A program made the position numbers and the translations under genes. The notes beneath the pieces are model-generated. The model worked only from the letters and a program-made list of their open reading frames with translations, was not told where the DNA came from and made no database searches. A stretch of 64,000 nt of DNA, from NCBI RefSeq assembly GCF_001625575.1, contig NZ_AUXV01000034.1:124001-188000 (forward strand). Reading direction: 5' to 3'. The stretch comes from Pseudoalteromonas luteoviolacea S2607. Its GTDB lineage: Bacteria; Pseudomonadota; Gammaproteobacteria; Enterobacterales; Alteromonadaceae. Of the stretch, positions 54,304-62,792 are shown piece after piece (position 1 is the stretch's first letter; each line of letters starts with the position of its first letter).

Positions 54304-55416
54304 ATGAATAAGATCACTCAACAAACCATTCAAGTTGGTGAGCTTGCCAATGGCCAAGCATTGACGATCCCTGTGTTTACTGTAGGTGACACACAAGCCG
54401 GTCCAAATGTATATATTCAGGCAAATATGCATGGGGCTGAAGTGCAAGGTAACGCTGTGATTTACGCTTTACTTGAAAAATTAAAATCAGCACAGCTCGC
54501 GGGATCCATTACTTTAGTACCTTATGCCAACCCGATTGGTTGCAATCAAAAATCAGGTGAGTTTACGCTTGGCCGTTTTGACCCCATTACAGGTGAAAAC
54601 TGGAACAGGCTCTATCATGATCACAGTCACCTAATTGCAGAGTTTGTGACACGCTTTAAAGATGAGCCTGAATCAACCATTCGCGCGGAATTTAAAAAAT
54701 TGTTGGTTGAGCAAACTGAAAATATGCTCTGCGGGCCACAGCACCAGCTGAAGACCGGCAAGCGTATTGCCTTACACTTACAACATTTGGCACACCAAGC
54801 AGACTTTGTCCTAGATTTACACACTGGCCCAGTTTCTGCTAAACATCTCTACTGTCCTGAATATGCCAAAAACAGCGCAAAACATTTTGATATCCCGCAC
54901 ACCTTGCTGATCCCCAATGAATTTGATGGCGCCATGGATGAAGCCTGCTTCTGTCCTTGGTGGCAACTCAGCGAGTCTTTTGCAGCTCAGGGGCGGGCAC
55001 TCTCTACTTTAGTTGAGGCCTTTACCGTAGAGCTAGGGTCACAAGAACACATTGACCTCAAAGAAGCAGAGCATGATGCCAATAGCATTCTCAGCTATCT
55101 CACGCATAAAGAGGTGGTGCTGGAATCTGGTTATCAACCACGCTCTATTACTCGCTATGCCTGTTATTTAAAAGATTACGTTGCCGTTTACGCACCTATG
55201 GGTGGCATGGTTGATTACCAAGCTGCATTAGGTACCCATGTAAAATCTGGAGACTCACTGGCAACAGTGTTGCGAATGGATAAATATTGCGATGGAGAAG
55301 CACTGCAACAAGTTACCTTTGCGCAAGAGGGTATTGCAATATTGCATTTTGCTTCAGCCAGTGTGAACCAAGGTACTGAATTATATAAGTTGTTCACCAA
55401 CTACTTCGAATTATAA
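54304..55416 (+). CDS. Succinylglutamate desuccinylase/aspartoacylase-family zinc hydrolase
   Basis: 370 residues. Zinc motif NMHGAEVQGN (His, Glu) with later His in LDLHTGP and catalytic Glu candidate in AFTVELGSQE. AstE/aspartoacylase proteins remove succinyl or acetyl groups from amino acids. In this cassette it follows DapD, so removal of succinyl from N-succinyl-diaminopimelate (the DapE step) is a reasonable inference. The start at 54304 has GAGG upstream; a GTG at 54259 would overlap the previous gene. Confidence 0.83.
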   Translation: MNKITQQTIQVGELANGQALTIPVFTVGDTQAGPNVYIQANMHGAEVQGNAVIYALLEKLKSAQLAGSITLVPYANPIGCNQKSGEFTLGRFDPITGENWNRLYHDHSHLIAEFVTRFKDEPESTIRAEFKKLLVEQTENMLCGPQHQLKTGKRIALHLQHLAHQADFVLDLHTGPVSAKHLYCPEYAKNSAKHFDIPHTLLIPNEFDGAMDEACFCPWWQLSESFAAQGRALSTLVEAFTVELGSQEHIDLKEAEHDANSILSYLTHKEVVLESGYQPRSITRYACYLKDYVAVYAPMGGMVDYQAALGTHVKSGDSLATVLRMDKYCDGEALQQVTFAQEGIAILHFASASVNQGTELYKLFTNYFEL

Positions 55417-55487
55417 GACCAACCCTAATAGGTTTGGTACAACACATTGCGTGAGAGTAGGTAGGTCTGAGACTTACTTGCTAAGGT

Positions 55488-55518
55488 GTGGTGACTCTGT
55501 CACCACCCTTTTTTCTTT
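55488..55518 (+). terminator. Terminator of the lysine cassette
   Basis: GTGGTGAC-TCT-GTCACCAC followed by CCTTTTTTCTTTT. Confidence 0.9.
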
Positions 55519-55593
55519 TCCTGAATCATACGTTAATACCTTTCAAAATTCACAGTTTCAACTCATACCAGATATCATGCTGCAAAAATAAAA

Positions 55594-55621
55594 AAGCCAA
55601 AGCATGCAATTGCTTTGGCTT
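55594..55621 (-). terminator. Terminator after trpS
   Basis: AAGCCAAAGCA/TGCTTTGGCTT stem followed on the minus strand by TTTTTATTTTT, 25 bases after the trpS stop. Confidence 0.88.
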
Positions 55622-55646
55622 ATAGGATCAGAAAAATACGTGACTA

Positions 55647-56651
55647 CTATGGACGAGGGATGAAACCTACCGCGTCATAGACGGCCTTTAACGTTTTCTC
55701 TGCGCGTTCACTCGCCTTTTCGGCGCCATTGCGCATGATATTTTCAAGCAACGTCTTATCGGCTCTGATCTCATGGAAACGAGACTGAATAGGCTCAAGC
55801 ATTTCAACAACCGCTGCCGCCGTATCTTTTTTCAAATGCCCATACATTTTGTCTTCGTATTCAGGCACAAGTGCCTCAACCGAACGACCCGTTGCCACAG
55901 ACAGTAAAGTAAGCAAGTTAGATACACCTGGCTTTTCTTGGCGATCAAAATAAATTCGAGCTTGCTCGTCAGAGTCAGTGACTGCTTTTTTAAGTTTCTT
56001 CTCGATTTTTTTCGGCTCATCCAACAACAATACAAACCCATTCGGATTTTCATCTGACTTCGACATTTTTTTCGTTGGATCTTGAAGACTCATTACGCGC
56101 GCGCCCAACTCAGGAATATATGGCTCAGGTACTTTAAATACATCGCCGTAAATATTATTAAATCGGGTTGCAATATCACGCGTCAGTTCTAAATGCTGCT
56201 TTTGATCTTCCCCAACTGGGACCTGATCCGCTTGATATAGTAATATATCTGCTGCTTGCAACACCGGGTAAGAGAACAAGCCAACATTTACATTGTTTGC
56301 ATGCTTTGACGATTTATCTTTAAACTGAGTCATGCGATTCAGTTCACCCATTTGAGCGTAACAGTTAAGTACCCAACCTAATTGCGCATGCTCTGGCACA
56401 TGTGATTGTACAAATAAGGCTGATTTTTCTGGGTCAATACCACACGCTGTGTACATGGCAATACCATCTAACACGCGCTCACGTAAAGCGGCTGGATCTT
56501 GGCGCACGGTAATGGCATGAAGATCAACAAGCATAAAGAAACAGTCGTGATCTTCTTGTAGCTTAAGCCACTGGTTTATGGCACCTACGTAATTGCCTAT
56601 TGTCATACCACCGGTTGGCTGAATGCCACTTAATACTACTGGTTTAGTCAT
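55647..56651 (-). CDS. trpS: Tryptophanyl-tRNA synthetase
   Basis: 334-residue class I synthetase: HIGH-like site in PTGGMTIGNYVGA and KMSKS site in TKKMSKSDENP. Last gene of the aroK-to-trpS cluster, overlapping gph by eight bases. Confidence 0.97.
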   Translation of the reverse strand: MTKPVVLSGIQPTGGMTIGNYVGAINQWLKLQEDHDCFFMLVDLHAITVRQDPAALRERVLDGIAMYTACGIDPEKSALFVQSHVPEHAQLGWVLNCYAQMGELNRMTQFKDKSSKHANNVNVGLFSYPVLQAADILLYQADQVPVGEDQKQHLELTRDIATRFNNIYGDVFKVPEPYIPELGARVMSLQDPTKKMSKSDENPNGFVLLLDEPKKIEKKLKKAVTDSDEQARIYFDRQEKPGVSNLLTLLSVATGRSVEALVPEYEDKMYGHLKKDTAAAVVEMLEPIQSRFHEIRADKTLLENIMRNGAEKASERAEKTLKAVYDAVGFIPRP

Positions 56652-57339
56652 CTTGTTCCTTTATTTGTTTCAAGTCTGAATTATTTAAGATGGGGATTAT
56701 ATCTAAGAACCTATCGCAGAGGTACTCTGGATTCAACTGCTTTAAATCAAGGCCCTGATTGTATCCATAAGTTAACGCTATCACCGGCATACCCGCATTT
56801 TGTGCTGCCAAAATATCGCTTTTGGAATCGCCAATCATTATCGCTTCTTGCACGGTTACACCTAACTCTTTACAAGCAGCATGTAGAGGCTCAGGATCAG
56901 GCTTTTTGTTTCCATCATCACCACATACAATAACATCAAAATATGTGTCAATGTTAAGTTTTTGCAACAACTGCAAAGTAAATGCTCTATTTTTATTGGT
57001 GACGATCGCTTTTGGTATAGCGGATAACTCTCTCAATACGCTCTCAACATCTTGATAAAGCTGAGCATATTCACCAATGAGCGTATGGTAGTGGTGCTTG
57101 AACTGCTCTGTAGCTTGCCGTATTAGCACTTCCGATAAGTCTGGATTCACTTCAAAGTTGCAGCTGAGGCCCCGCATCACTAACTTATCAATGCCATTAC
57201 CGACCCAGTCTCTGACCTGAGTTTCCGATACAACAGGAAAAGCCACATCAGATAGCGCTAAGTTTAATGACCAGTGCATATCTTGCACACTGTCAACTAA
57301 GGTCCCATCTAAATCAAATATGATGCCCTTCAAACTCAT
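56644..57339 (-). CDS. gph: Phosphoglycolate phosphatase
   Basis: 231-residue HAD phosphatase: FDLDGTLVDS with nucleophile Asp, VTNKNRAF with Thr/Lys, GDSKSDILAA with the metal Asp. The rpe-gph-trpS order supports Gph over other HAD proteins. Confidence 0.93.
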   Translation of the reverse strand: MSLKGIIFDLDGTLVDSVQDMHWSLNLALSDVAFPVVSETQVRDWVGNGIDKLVMRGLSCNFEVNPDLSEVLIRQATEQFKHHYHTLIGEYAQLYQDVESVLRELSAIPKAIVTNKNRAFTLQLLQKLNIDTYFDVIVCGDDGNKKPDPEPLHAACKELGVTVQEAIMIGDSKSDILAAQNAGMPVIALTYGYNQGLDLKQLNPEYLCDRFLDIIPILNNSDLKQIKEQDD

Positions 57340-58028
57340 TGGCGTACCTTTGCCAATTCTTGACGCATAGCATCAATAACCGTCTTATAGTCAGGTTGAT
57401 TAAATATTGCAGAACCCGCCACAAACATATCAGCGCCAGCAGCCGCAATTTCGGCAATATTCTCTACCTTCACACCACCATCAACTTCTAAACGGATTTT
57501 TCGGCCAGACGCATCTATACGCTCTCTGACTTGTTTCAATTTATCCAACGTGCTTGGAATAAAGCTTTGGCCACCAAACCCTGGATTTACAGACATCAAT
57601 AAAATTTGATCAACTTTGTCCATTACATAATCAAGATAATGCAGCGGAGTAGCAGGGTTAAGTACCAAGCCGGCTTCACAACCATGCTCTTTAATTAATG
57701 CCAGACTGCGATCAACATGTTCGCTCGCTTCTGGATGAAATGTGATGATATCGGCACCCGCTTTAGCAAAGCTCGGGATAAGCGAATCAACTGGTTTTAT
57801 CATGAGGTGTACATCGATGGGGGCAGTAATGCCATAGCCTCTTAATGCTTCACAGATCATTGGACCAAAAGTAAGATTCGGCACGTAATGGTTATCCATA
57901 ACATCAAAGTGCACAACATCAGCTCCGGCATTAAGAACTCGCTCCACATCGCTGCCCAAGCGCGCAAAGTCTGCCGATAAAATAGATGGCGCAATTAAAA
58001 AATCTGGCTGTGAACTGGCTAAAGACAT
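57336..58028 (-). CDS. rpe: Ribulose-phosphate 3-epimerase
   Basis: 230-residue TIM barrel: APSILSADFARLG, DVMDNHYVPNLTFG with metal-binding residues, MSVNPGFGGQSF and EVDGGV. Pentose phosphate pathway. Overlaps gph by four bases. Confidence 0.97.
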   Translation of the reverse strand: MSLASSQPDFLIAPSILSADFARLGSDVERVLNAGADVVHFDVMDNHYVPNLTFGPMICEALRGYGITAPIDVHLMIKPVDSLIPSFAKAGADIITFHPEASEHVDRSLALIKEHGCEAGLVLNPATPLHYLDYVMDKVDQILLMSVNPGFGGQSFIPSTLDKLKQVRERIDASGRKIRLEVDGGVKVENIAEIAAAGADMFVAGSAIFNQPDYKTVIDAMRQELAKVRQ

Positions 58029-58200
58029 GGGACCCCCTTAAAGTAAAATGTCGACGCTACTTTAACCCAAATTGTGCTTAATTACACGGCTAACACCTGT
58101 GCAATTTGCGAGTAAATGACAGTAATCGTAGATAAAGCGATTGTTTAATAAACATCCATAGTGTACTATTTATAGATAGCTCATCGCTGAGGGGATAGTT

Positions 58201-58497
58201 ATGGCAACATGGCTTAAAACACGGACGGTATTGTTTGCAGCAGCTGCTGTAGTTTCAGTAGGTGTATTCTCAATTGGAAACGAAGAGATTGTGGTTACAA
58301 AGTACGAGCAATGTCAGTGCACCAATTCTAACTATAATAATTACAATGTTCCGTACTGCAAACGTGAAGCACACACAAGCTGGTTTGCTTGGTTAACCGG
58401 TGGTAGTAGTAATGCCCAATTCCACTACCTCGACTTGTTAGAACTGTTGATCGGTTCTGATGAAAAGCAAGACACTTCGTCGATTTCACAATTCTAA
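58201..58497 (+). CDS. Hypothetical small protein, 98 residues
   Basis: Not recognised. N-terminal hydrophobic segment (residues 9-25) suggests a signal or membrane anchor; then CQC and a Asn/Tyr-rich stretch NSNYNNYNVPYCKRE and an acidic tail. GAGGGG precedes the ATG. It interrupts the usual rpe-dam adjacency on the opposite strand. Confidence 0.55.
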   Translation: MATWLKTRTVLFAAAAVVSVGVFSIGNEEIVVTKYEQCQCTNSNYNNYNVPYCKREAHTSWFAWLTGGSSNAQFHYLDLLELLIGSDEKQDTSSISQF

Positions 58498-58524
58498 TGC
58501 TAAATGTAGCTTGGACGCAAAATA

Positions 58525-58713
58525 ATGACTTTTATTAATCTCATTCAAAGCGTCCTTGCTGCTATGTTTGGCGTGCAAAGCGACAAAAAATACCAATTTG
58601 ATTTTCAGCAGGGTCGCTTCTGGCCATATGCAGTGGCCGGCACAATATTTGTTGTACTTTTTGTGGTATTTCTCATCACACTCGTAAATGGCATAATTGC
58701 GCTCAGTGCTTAG
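58525..58713 (+). CDS. DUF2970 family membrane protein
   Basis: 62 residues: NLIQSVLAAMFGVQSDKKYQFDF, then a membrane segment AVAGTIFVVLFVVFLITLV. Fits DUF2970 (small one-helix proteins, function unknown). Follows the 98-residue gene by 27 bases; its stop overlaps the convergent dam stop by 11. Confidence 0.78.
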   Translation: MTFINLIQSVLAAMFGVQSDKKYQFDFQQGRFWPYAVAGTIFVVLFVVFLITLVNGIIALSA

Positions 58714-59557
58714 CCCCTGAACGCTTGTCGGTATTATAGAGCGCCATCAACTCATTTACTTTGTTTCGACCATTCCCCTTTGGGCTAATCGTTCTTTTTA
58801 CTTGGATCACATCTAAATTAGCTTGGCTGTAAATTTTTCTGGTCCAAACCGTGTCATGATTTGAAATCAACACAGGCTTATTGCTTTTAAAAGCCGCGGT
58901 TTCAGCAAGGTTTGCAAGTTCAGCCTGATCGTCCAAGTTAAAACCGCCTTTCGCATAACTTGTAAAAGATGCCGTTTTACTCAAAGGCACATAAGGGGGA
59001 TCACAGTATATCACTGAGTTATTTGGAAGCTTGTCAAATACCTGCTCATAGCTTAAGCAAGTAAAAGTAGCATTTTGTGCTTTTTCAGCAAAGTAATAGA
59101 GTTCATTTTCTGGGAAATAGGGGCGCTTATATTTACCAAACGGCACGTTAAAAATGCCTTTTAAATTATACCTGCAAAGGCCATTATAACCGTGACGATT
59201 CATGTATAGGAACAAGATTGCGCGCTCATAAACGTCTACACATTCATTGAATTGCTTGCGATATTCATAGTAAGCATCTGCACAGTTATTTTGTTCGACA
59301 AACAACTTTTTTGCGTCACTAATAAACTCTTCTGGTGCCCGCTGCAATTCTTTGTATAAGTTGATCAAATCAGCATTGATATCATTCAAGATATAGCGTT
59401 TAAAGTTGCTATTCAGAAATACAGAGCCAGCACCCACAAATGGCTCCACTAACGTGTCAGCCTCAGGGTTAGCACTACGTAATCGCCTAGTGATCTCTTC
59501 TACTAAGCTATATTTTCCGCCTGCCCATTTTAAAAAGGCTCTGGTCTTTTTCTGCAT
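58703..59557 (-). CDS. dam: DNA adenine methylase
   Basis: 284 residues: FLKWAGGKYSLVEEI near the N-terminus (SAM site) and catalytic DPPYVPLS. Methylates GATC. In the conserved aroK-aroB-damX-dam group. Confidence 0.96.
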   Translation of the reverse strand: MQKKTRAFLKWAGGKYSLVEEITRRLRSANPEADTLVEPFVGAGSVFLNSNFKRYILNDINADLINLYKELQRAPEEFISDAKKLFVEQNNCADAYYEYRKQFNECVDVYERAILFLYMNRHGYNGLCRYNLKGIFNVPFGKYKRPYFPENELYYFAEKAQNATFTCLSYEQVFDKLPNNSVIYCDPPYVPLSKTASFTSYAKGGFNLDDQAELANLAETAAFKSNKPVLISNHDTVWTRKIYSQANLDVIQVKRTISPKGNGRNKVNELMALYNTDKRSGAKH

Positions 59558-59603
59558 GATCGATCTAATTACTCAAAAGTAGCGCGATTTTACACTATTT
59601 TTC

Positions 59604-61025
59604 TTATTGTGACTGTTGGATTTGCTGCTTTATTTGAGAGATACGTTTAAAAAATGGCTTTGCAGCTAACAAATCTCCAGATAGGTTTGCACGCGCCGTT
59701 TTCGCATCCTCTAATTGACTAAATGGTGCCAAAGTAACAAACCACCAAGTTTTACCATTGCGTATTACTTCAGCTACTTTCAAGTTCTCCTCGCTATGTC
59801 TCGCAAGAAAATCATCCACCACTTTTCTGTCTGTAACTGCTAATAATTGAATACTCCACTCACTGTCAGGTCGAGTAGCAAACCAAGCATTATCATTGCC
59901 CAAATAAGTTTGTGCTGGCGTCGCGACAAGCGGCTGCGTATTTATGGCCGTATCTATCTGCGGCTGTGCCGGGAAGTTACGGTTAGGGTCAGGTGTTACC
60001 GGCTTCGTACTTAATGACTCAATCGGTACAGTCTCGTCAGCCACAGCGACATCAACAGAAGAGGCTATATCCAGTTTTTTAGGCTCTTCTACAGTACTGG
60101 GCGTCGTCAAAATCGCCCCGAGTACCGCTGAGACTTGGGAGGGCTCAACCTGTTTCTCATTGATAATGGATGCCGAAACGTCATTACTGAGACTTTCGTC
60201 AGAGATATTACTCAATACCTGTTCGGCTTCTAATACCGTAGGCTCAGACACGACATGACTGCTTTGCAGCTCTGCAGTTTGACGCTGTTCAAATAAGTTC
60301 ATTAACTGTTTGTTATAAAGCGCGGCCACCAAACACAATGCCAAGACAATCGAAAACGCCGCAATGAAATAGTGTTTTTGCTTACTCTTCGCTACCGGTG
60401 GCTGCCTAAGATCTAAGCTTTGACTTTGTTTTGTCCACCCAAGTAAAACACTGGGGTTACCATGCGCTTCTGTCACAAATGTGCTAAATATCGGATCATC
60501 TTCTGGTGGCAGCTCTTTAAAAAACATTTTCATAAGTTGTTTCGACTCTGAAAATGTCAATGGCTCTAAATGTATATCAAGCGCTCCTGGCAACATACCT
60601 GGACCTTGCGCTGTGACCAAGATATATAAAGTACTGGGAGCCCTTGTTGCCAAGCTCTGTAGTTCAGCAATTAATTCATCACTAAGATGACGAGCACCAT
60701 CGAGCACCCATAAGCACGGCTCCGCGGGTTGTTCACTCTGTAATACAAAAAAATTTTCAGATAATGAGAGTTTTTGATCAACGATAGGCGAACGGAATGT
60801 ATGCTCCATTAATTGCCTAATTACGTCTATGTCTTTGCTTTGAGCTGAGAGTTGAATAAACGCTTTTGAAAAGTCTTCGTACTTATCAGTTATAAAGCTT
60901 TCAGCTAAATAACTTTTGCCTAAACCCGAGTTACCAACCAAGCATATCAAGCTTTGGCCGTACTCGAATTGCATCGCAACTCGGTCTACCAAAGCAGCTC
61001 GGCTTGGTAATATTTGAGACTGCAT
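59604..61025 (-). CDS. damX: DamX-like SPOR-domain AAA protein
   Basis: 473 residues: P-loop LVGNSGLGKSYL at about 29-40, an AAA-like domain, membrane segment near 219-240 (HYFIAAFSIVLALCLVAALY), a low-complexity linker, and a C-terminal SPOR domain (WSIQLLAVTDRKVVDDFL). SPOR binds denuded septal peptidoglycan. Abuts the aroB stop. Confidence 0.9.
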   Translation of the reverse strand: MQSQILPSRAALVDRVAMQFEYGQSLICLVGNSGLGKSYLAESFITDKYEDFSKAFIQLSAQSKDIDVIRQLMEHTFRSPIVDQKLSLSENFFVLQSEQPAEPCLWVLDGARHLSDELIAELQSLATRAPSTLYILVTAQGPGMLPGALDIHLEPLTFSESKQLMKMFFKELPPEDDPIFSTFVTEAHGNPSVLLGWTKQSQSLDLRQPPVAKSKQKHYFIAAFSIVLALCLVAALYNKQLMNLFEQRQTAELQSSHVVSEPTVLEAEQVLSNISDESLSNDVSASIINEKQVEPSQVSAVLGAILTTPSTVEEPKKLDIASSVDVAVADETVPIESLSTKPVTPDPNRNFPAQPQIDTAINTQPLVATPAQTYLGNDNAWFATRPDSEWSIQLLAVTDRKVVDDFLARHSEENLKVAEVIRNGKTWWFVTLAPFSQLEDAKTARANLSGDLLAAKPFFKRISQIKQQIQQSQ

Positions 61026-62095
61026 TACTGCCCTATTAAATTACCTACACTTTCATCTGAAACGTCATCCACCAAAGCGCATACTCCAACAGCGGTAGGT
61101 ACGATAAAGCGTATTTTGCCGCGTTTATTCTTTTTATCTTTACGCATATGATGGATAAACTGTTCAGATGTCATGTCGCTTGGTGGAGCAATAGGCAGAT
61201 TATACTGAGATAGAAGTAAACGCACACGTTCAACTTCCTGTTCAGTGATATCGCCGCGCTGCTGACCAAGCTCCATCGCTAATACAATCCCAGCAGCAAC
61301 TGCTTCACCATGTAACCAATTGCCATAACCCATTTGTGCTTCGATAGCGTGGCCAAACGTATGACCTAAGTTGAGCAAAGCCCTCAGTCCAGCTTCTTTC
61401 TCATCTTTCGCGACAATTTCTGCTTTAATCTCACAACAACGGTAAATGACTTGATTTAAGGCCTGTGTTTCCAGTGCTGTCAGTTGCTTAGATGTATTTT
61501 CTAATAAAGCTAAGAACTCAGCGTCATATATAAGCCCATACTTAATCACCTCAGCCATACCAGCTGCAAATTCACGAGCAGGCAATGAACGCAAAGTGTT
61601 AGTATCAATAAAAACCGCTTTTGGTTGGTAGAATGCCCCAATCATATTCTTACCAAGAGGATGGTTGACCGCTGTCTTACCGCCCACTGAAGAATCAACC
61701 TGAGAAAGTAATGTTGTTGGGATTTGGATAAAAGGCACACCACGTTGATACGCGGAAGCCACAAATCCTGTTAAATCACCAATAACCCCTCCACCTAAGG
61801 CGATGAGGCAAGTATCACGACCACAATTGTGCTCCAATAGAAAACCACAGATTTTTTCAAACCATTCAAGGGTTTTAAATTGCTCACCATCAGGAATAAT
61901 AAAGTGAAGTGGAGAAAGATCATTTAACTGTTCTTGTAACGCAGTTAAATAAAGAGGCGCAATTGTTTCATTGCTAATTATTACAGGACGACTACTACCT
62001 ATATGCTCTCGAAGTCGCCCATGATCGGACAATAGATCCTGACCAATATAGATGGGATAGCTACGCTCGTTCAAATCCACATTTAATTCAAGCAT
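61025..62095 (-). CDS. aroB: 3-dehydroquinate synthase
   Basis: About 356 residues with PDGEQFKTLEW, the NAD site GGGVIGDLTGF and zinc ligands in LNLGHTFGHAIE and WLHGEAVAAG. Second shikimate step. I choose the ATG at 62095, where AGGAGG is eight bases upstream; two GTGs just before it (62101, 62098) are alternatives. Confidence 0.96.
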   Translation of the reverse strand: MLELNVDLNERSYPIYIGQDLLSDHGRLREHIGSSRPVIISNETIAPLYLTALQEQLNDLSPLHFIIPDGEQFKTLEWFEKICGFLLEHNCGRDTCLIALGGGVIGDLTGFVASAYQRGVPFIQIPTTLLSQVDSSVGGKTAVNHPLGKNMIGAFYQPKAVFIDTNTLRSLPAREFAAGMAEVIKYGLIYDAEFLALLENTSKQLTALETQALNQVIYRCCEIKAEIVAKDEKEAGLRALLNLGHTFGHAIEAQMGYGNWLHGEAVAAGIVLAMELGQQRGDITEQEVERVRLLLSQYNLPIAPPSDMTSEQFIHHMRKDKKNKRGKIRFIVPTAVGVCALVDDVSDESVGNLIGQ

Positions 62096-62122
62096 CACCA
62101 CTCCCTCCTTTTTTATTGGTTA

Positions 62123-62641
62123 TTAGAAATCTAGTTTGTCGATAATTTGATTCGCAACCACTTTAGCGCTTTGCTCATCAGTGCGTACAACGATATCTGC
62201 AACTTCGCTATACAGATGATTACGCTTCTCTGCCAAATCTTCTAAAATTTTTCTTGAGTCTTCACCTGTTTGCAACAGAGGTCGGCGCTTATCTCGCTGT
62301 GTTCGAGCCACTTGTTTTTCAATTGGCGTTTCTAAATACACGACTATCCCACGAGCTGACAGTTTATTGCGCACTTCTTTGCTGATTACAGAACCACCGC
62401 CTGTTGCCAGAACAATGCCCTGCTTTTCAGTTAGATCTGAAATCACAGTTTCTTCACGCTTACGGAATCCTTCTTCGCCTTCAATATCGAATACCCAAGC
62501 AATATCAGCACCAGTGCGGCGCTCAATCTCTTGATCCGAGTCGAAAAACTCAAGGTGTAATTGATCGGCAATGTGACGACCAATTGTGCTTTTACCAGCC
62601 CCCATAGGGCCTACTAGAAATATATTACGTTTCTCAGCCAT
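62123..62641 (-). CDS. aroK: Shikimate kinase
   Basis: 172 residues: P-loop GPMGAGKSTIGRHIA, DSDQEIERRTG and ATGGGSV. Precedes aroB in the standard order. Confidence 0.97.
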   Translation of the reverse strand: MAEKRNIFLVGPMGAGKSTIGRHIADQLHLEFFDSDQEIERRTGADIAWVFDIEGEEGFRKREETVISDLTEKQGIVLATGGGSVISKEVRNKLSARGIVVYLETPIEKQVARTQRDKRRPLLQTGEDSRKILEDLAEKRNHLYSEVADIVVRTDEQSAKVVANQIIDKLDF

Positions 62642-62792
62642 ATCTTTTTAGTACAAACGAACTCTAAAATTTGAAATAAAACCCCGCCTAACGACCTGGC
62701 CCCAAAATTAAGGAGGGGATTATCTCAGTATTTCATTCAAAATTTCAAGTCAAAAGGCGCAAATTCCACCTTTATTTGTTAATTTCTCGCCA

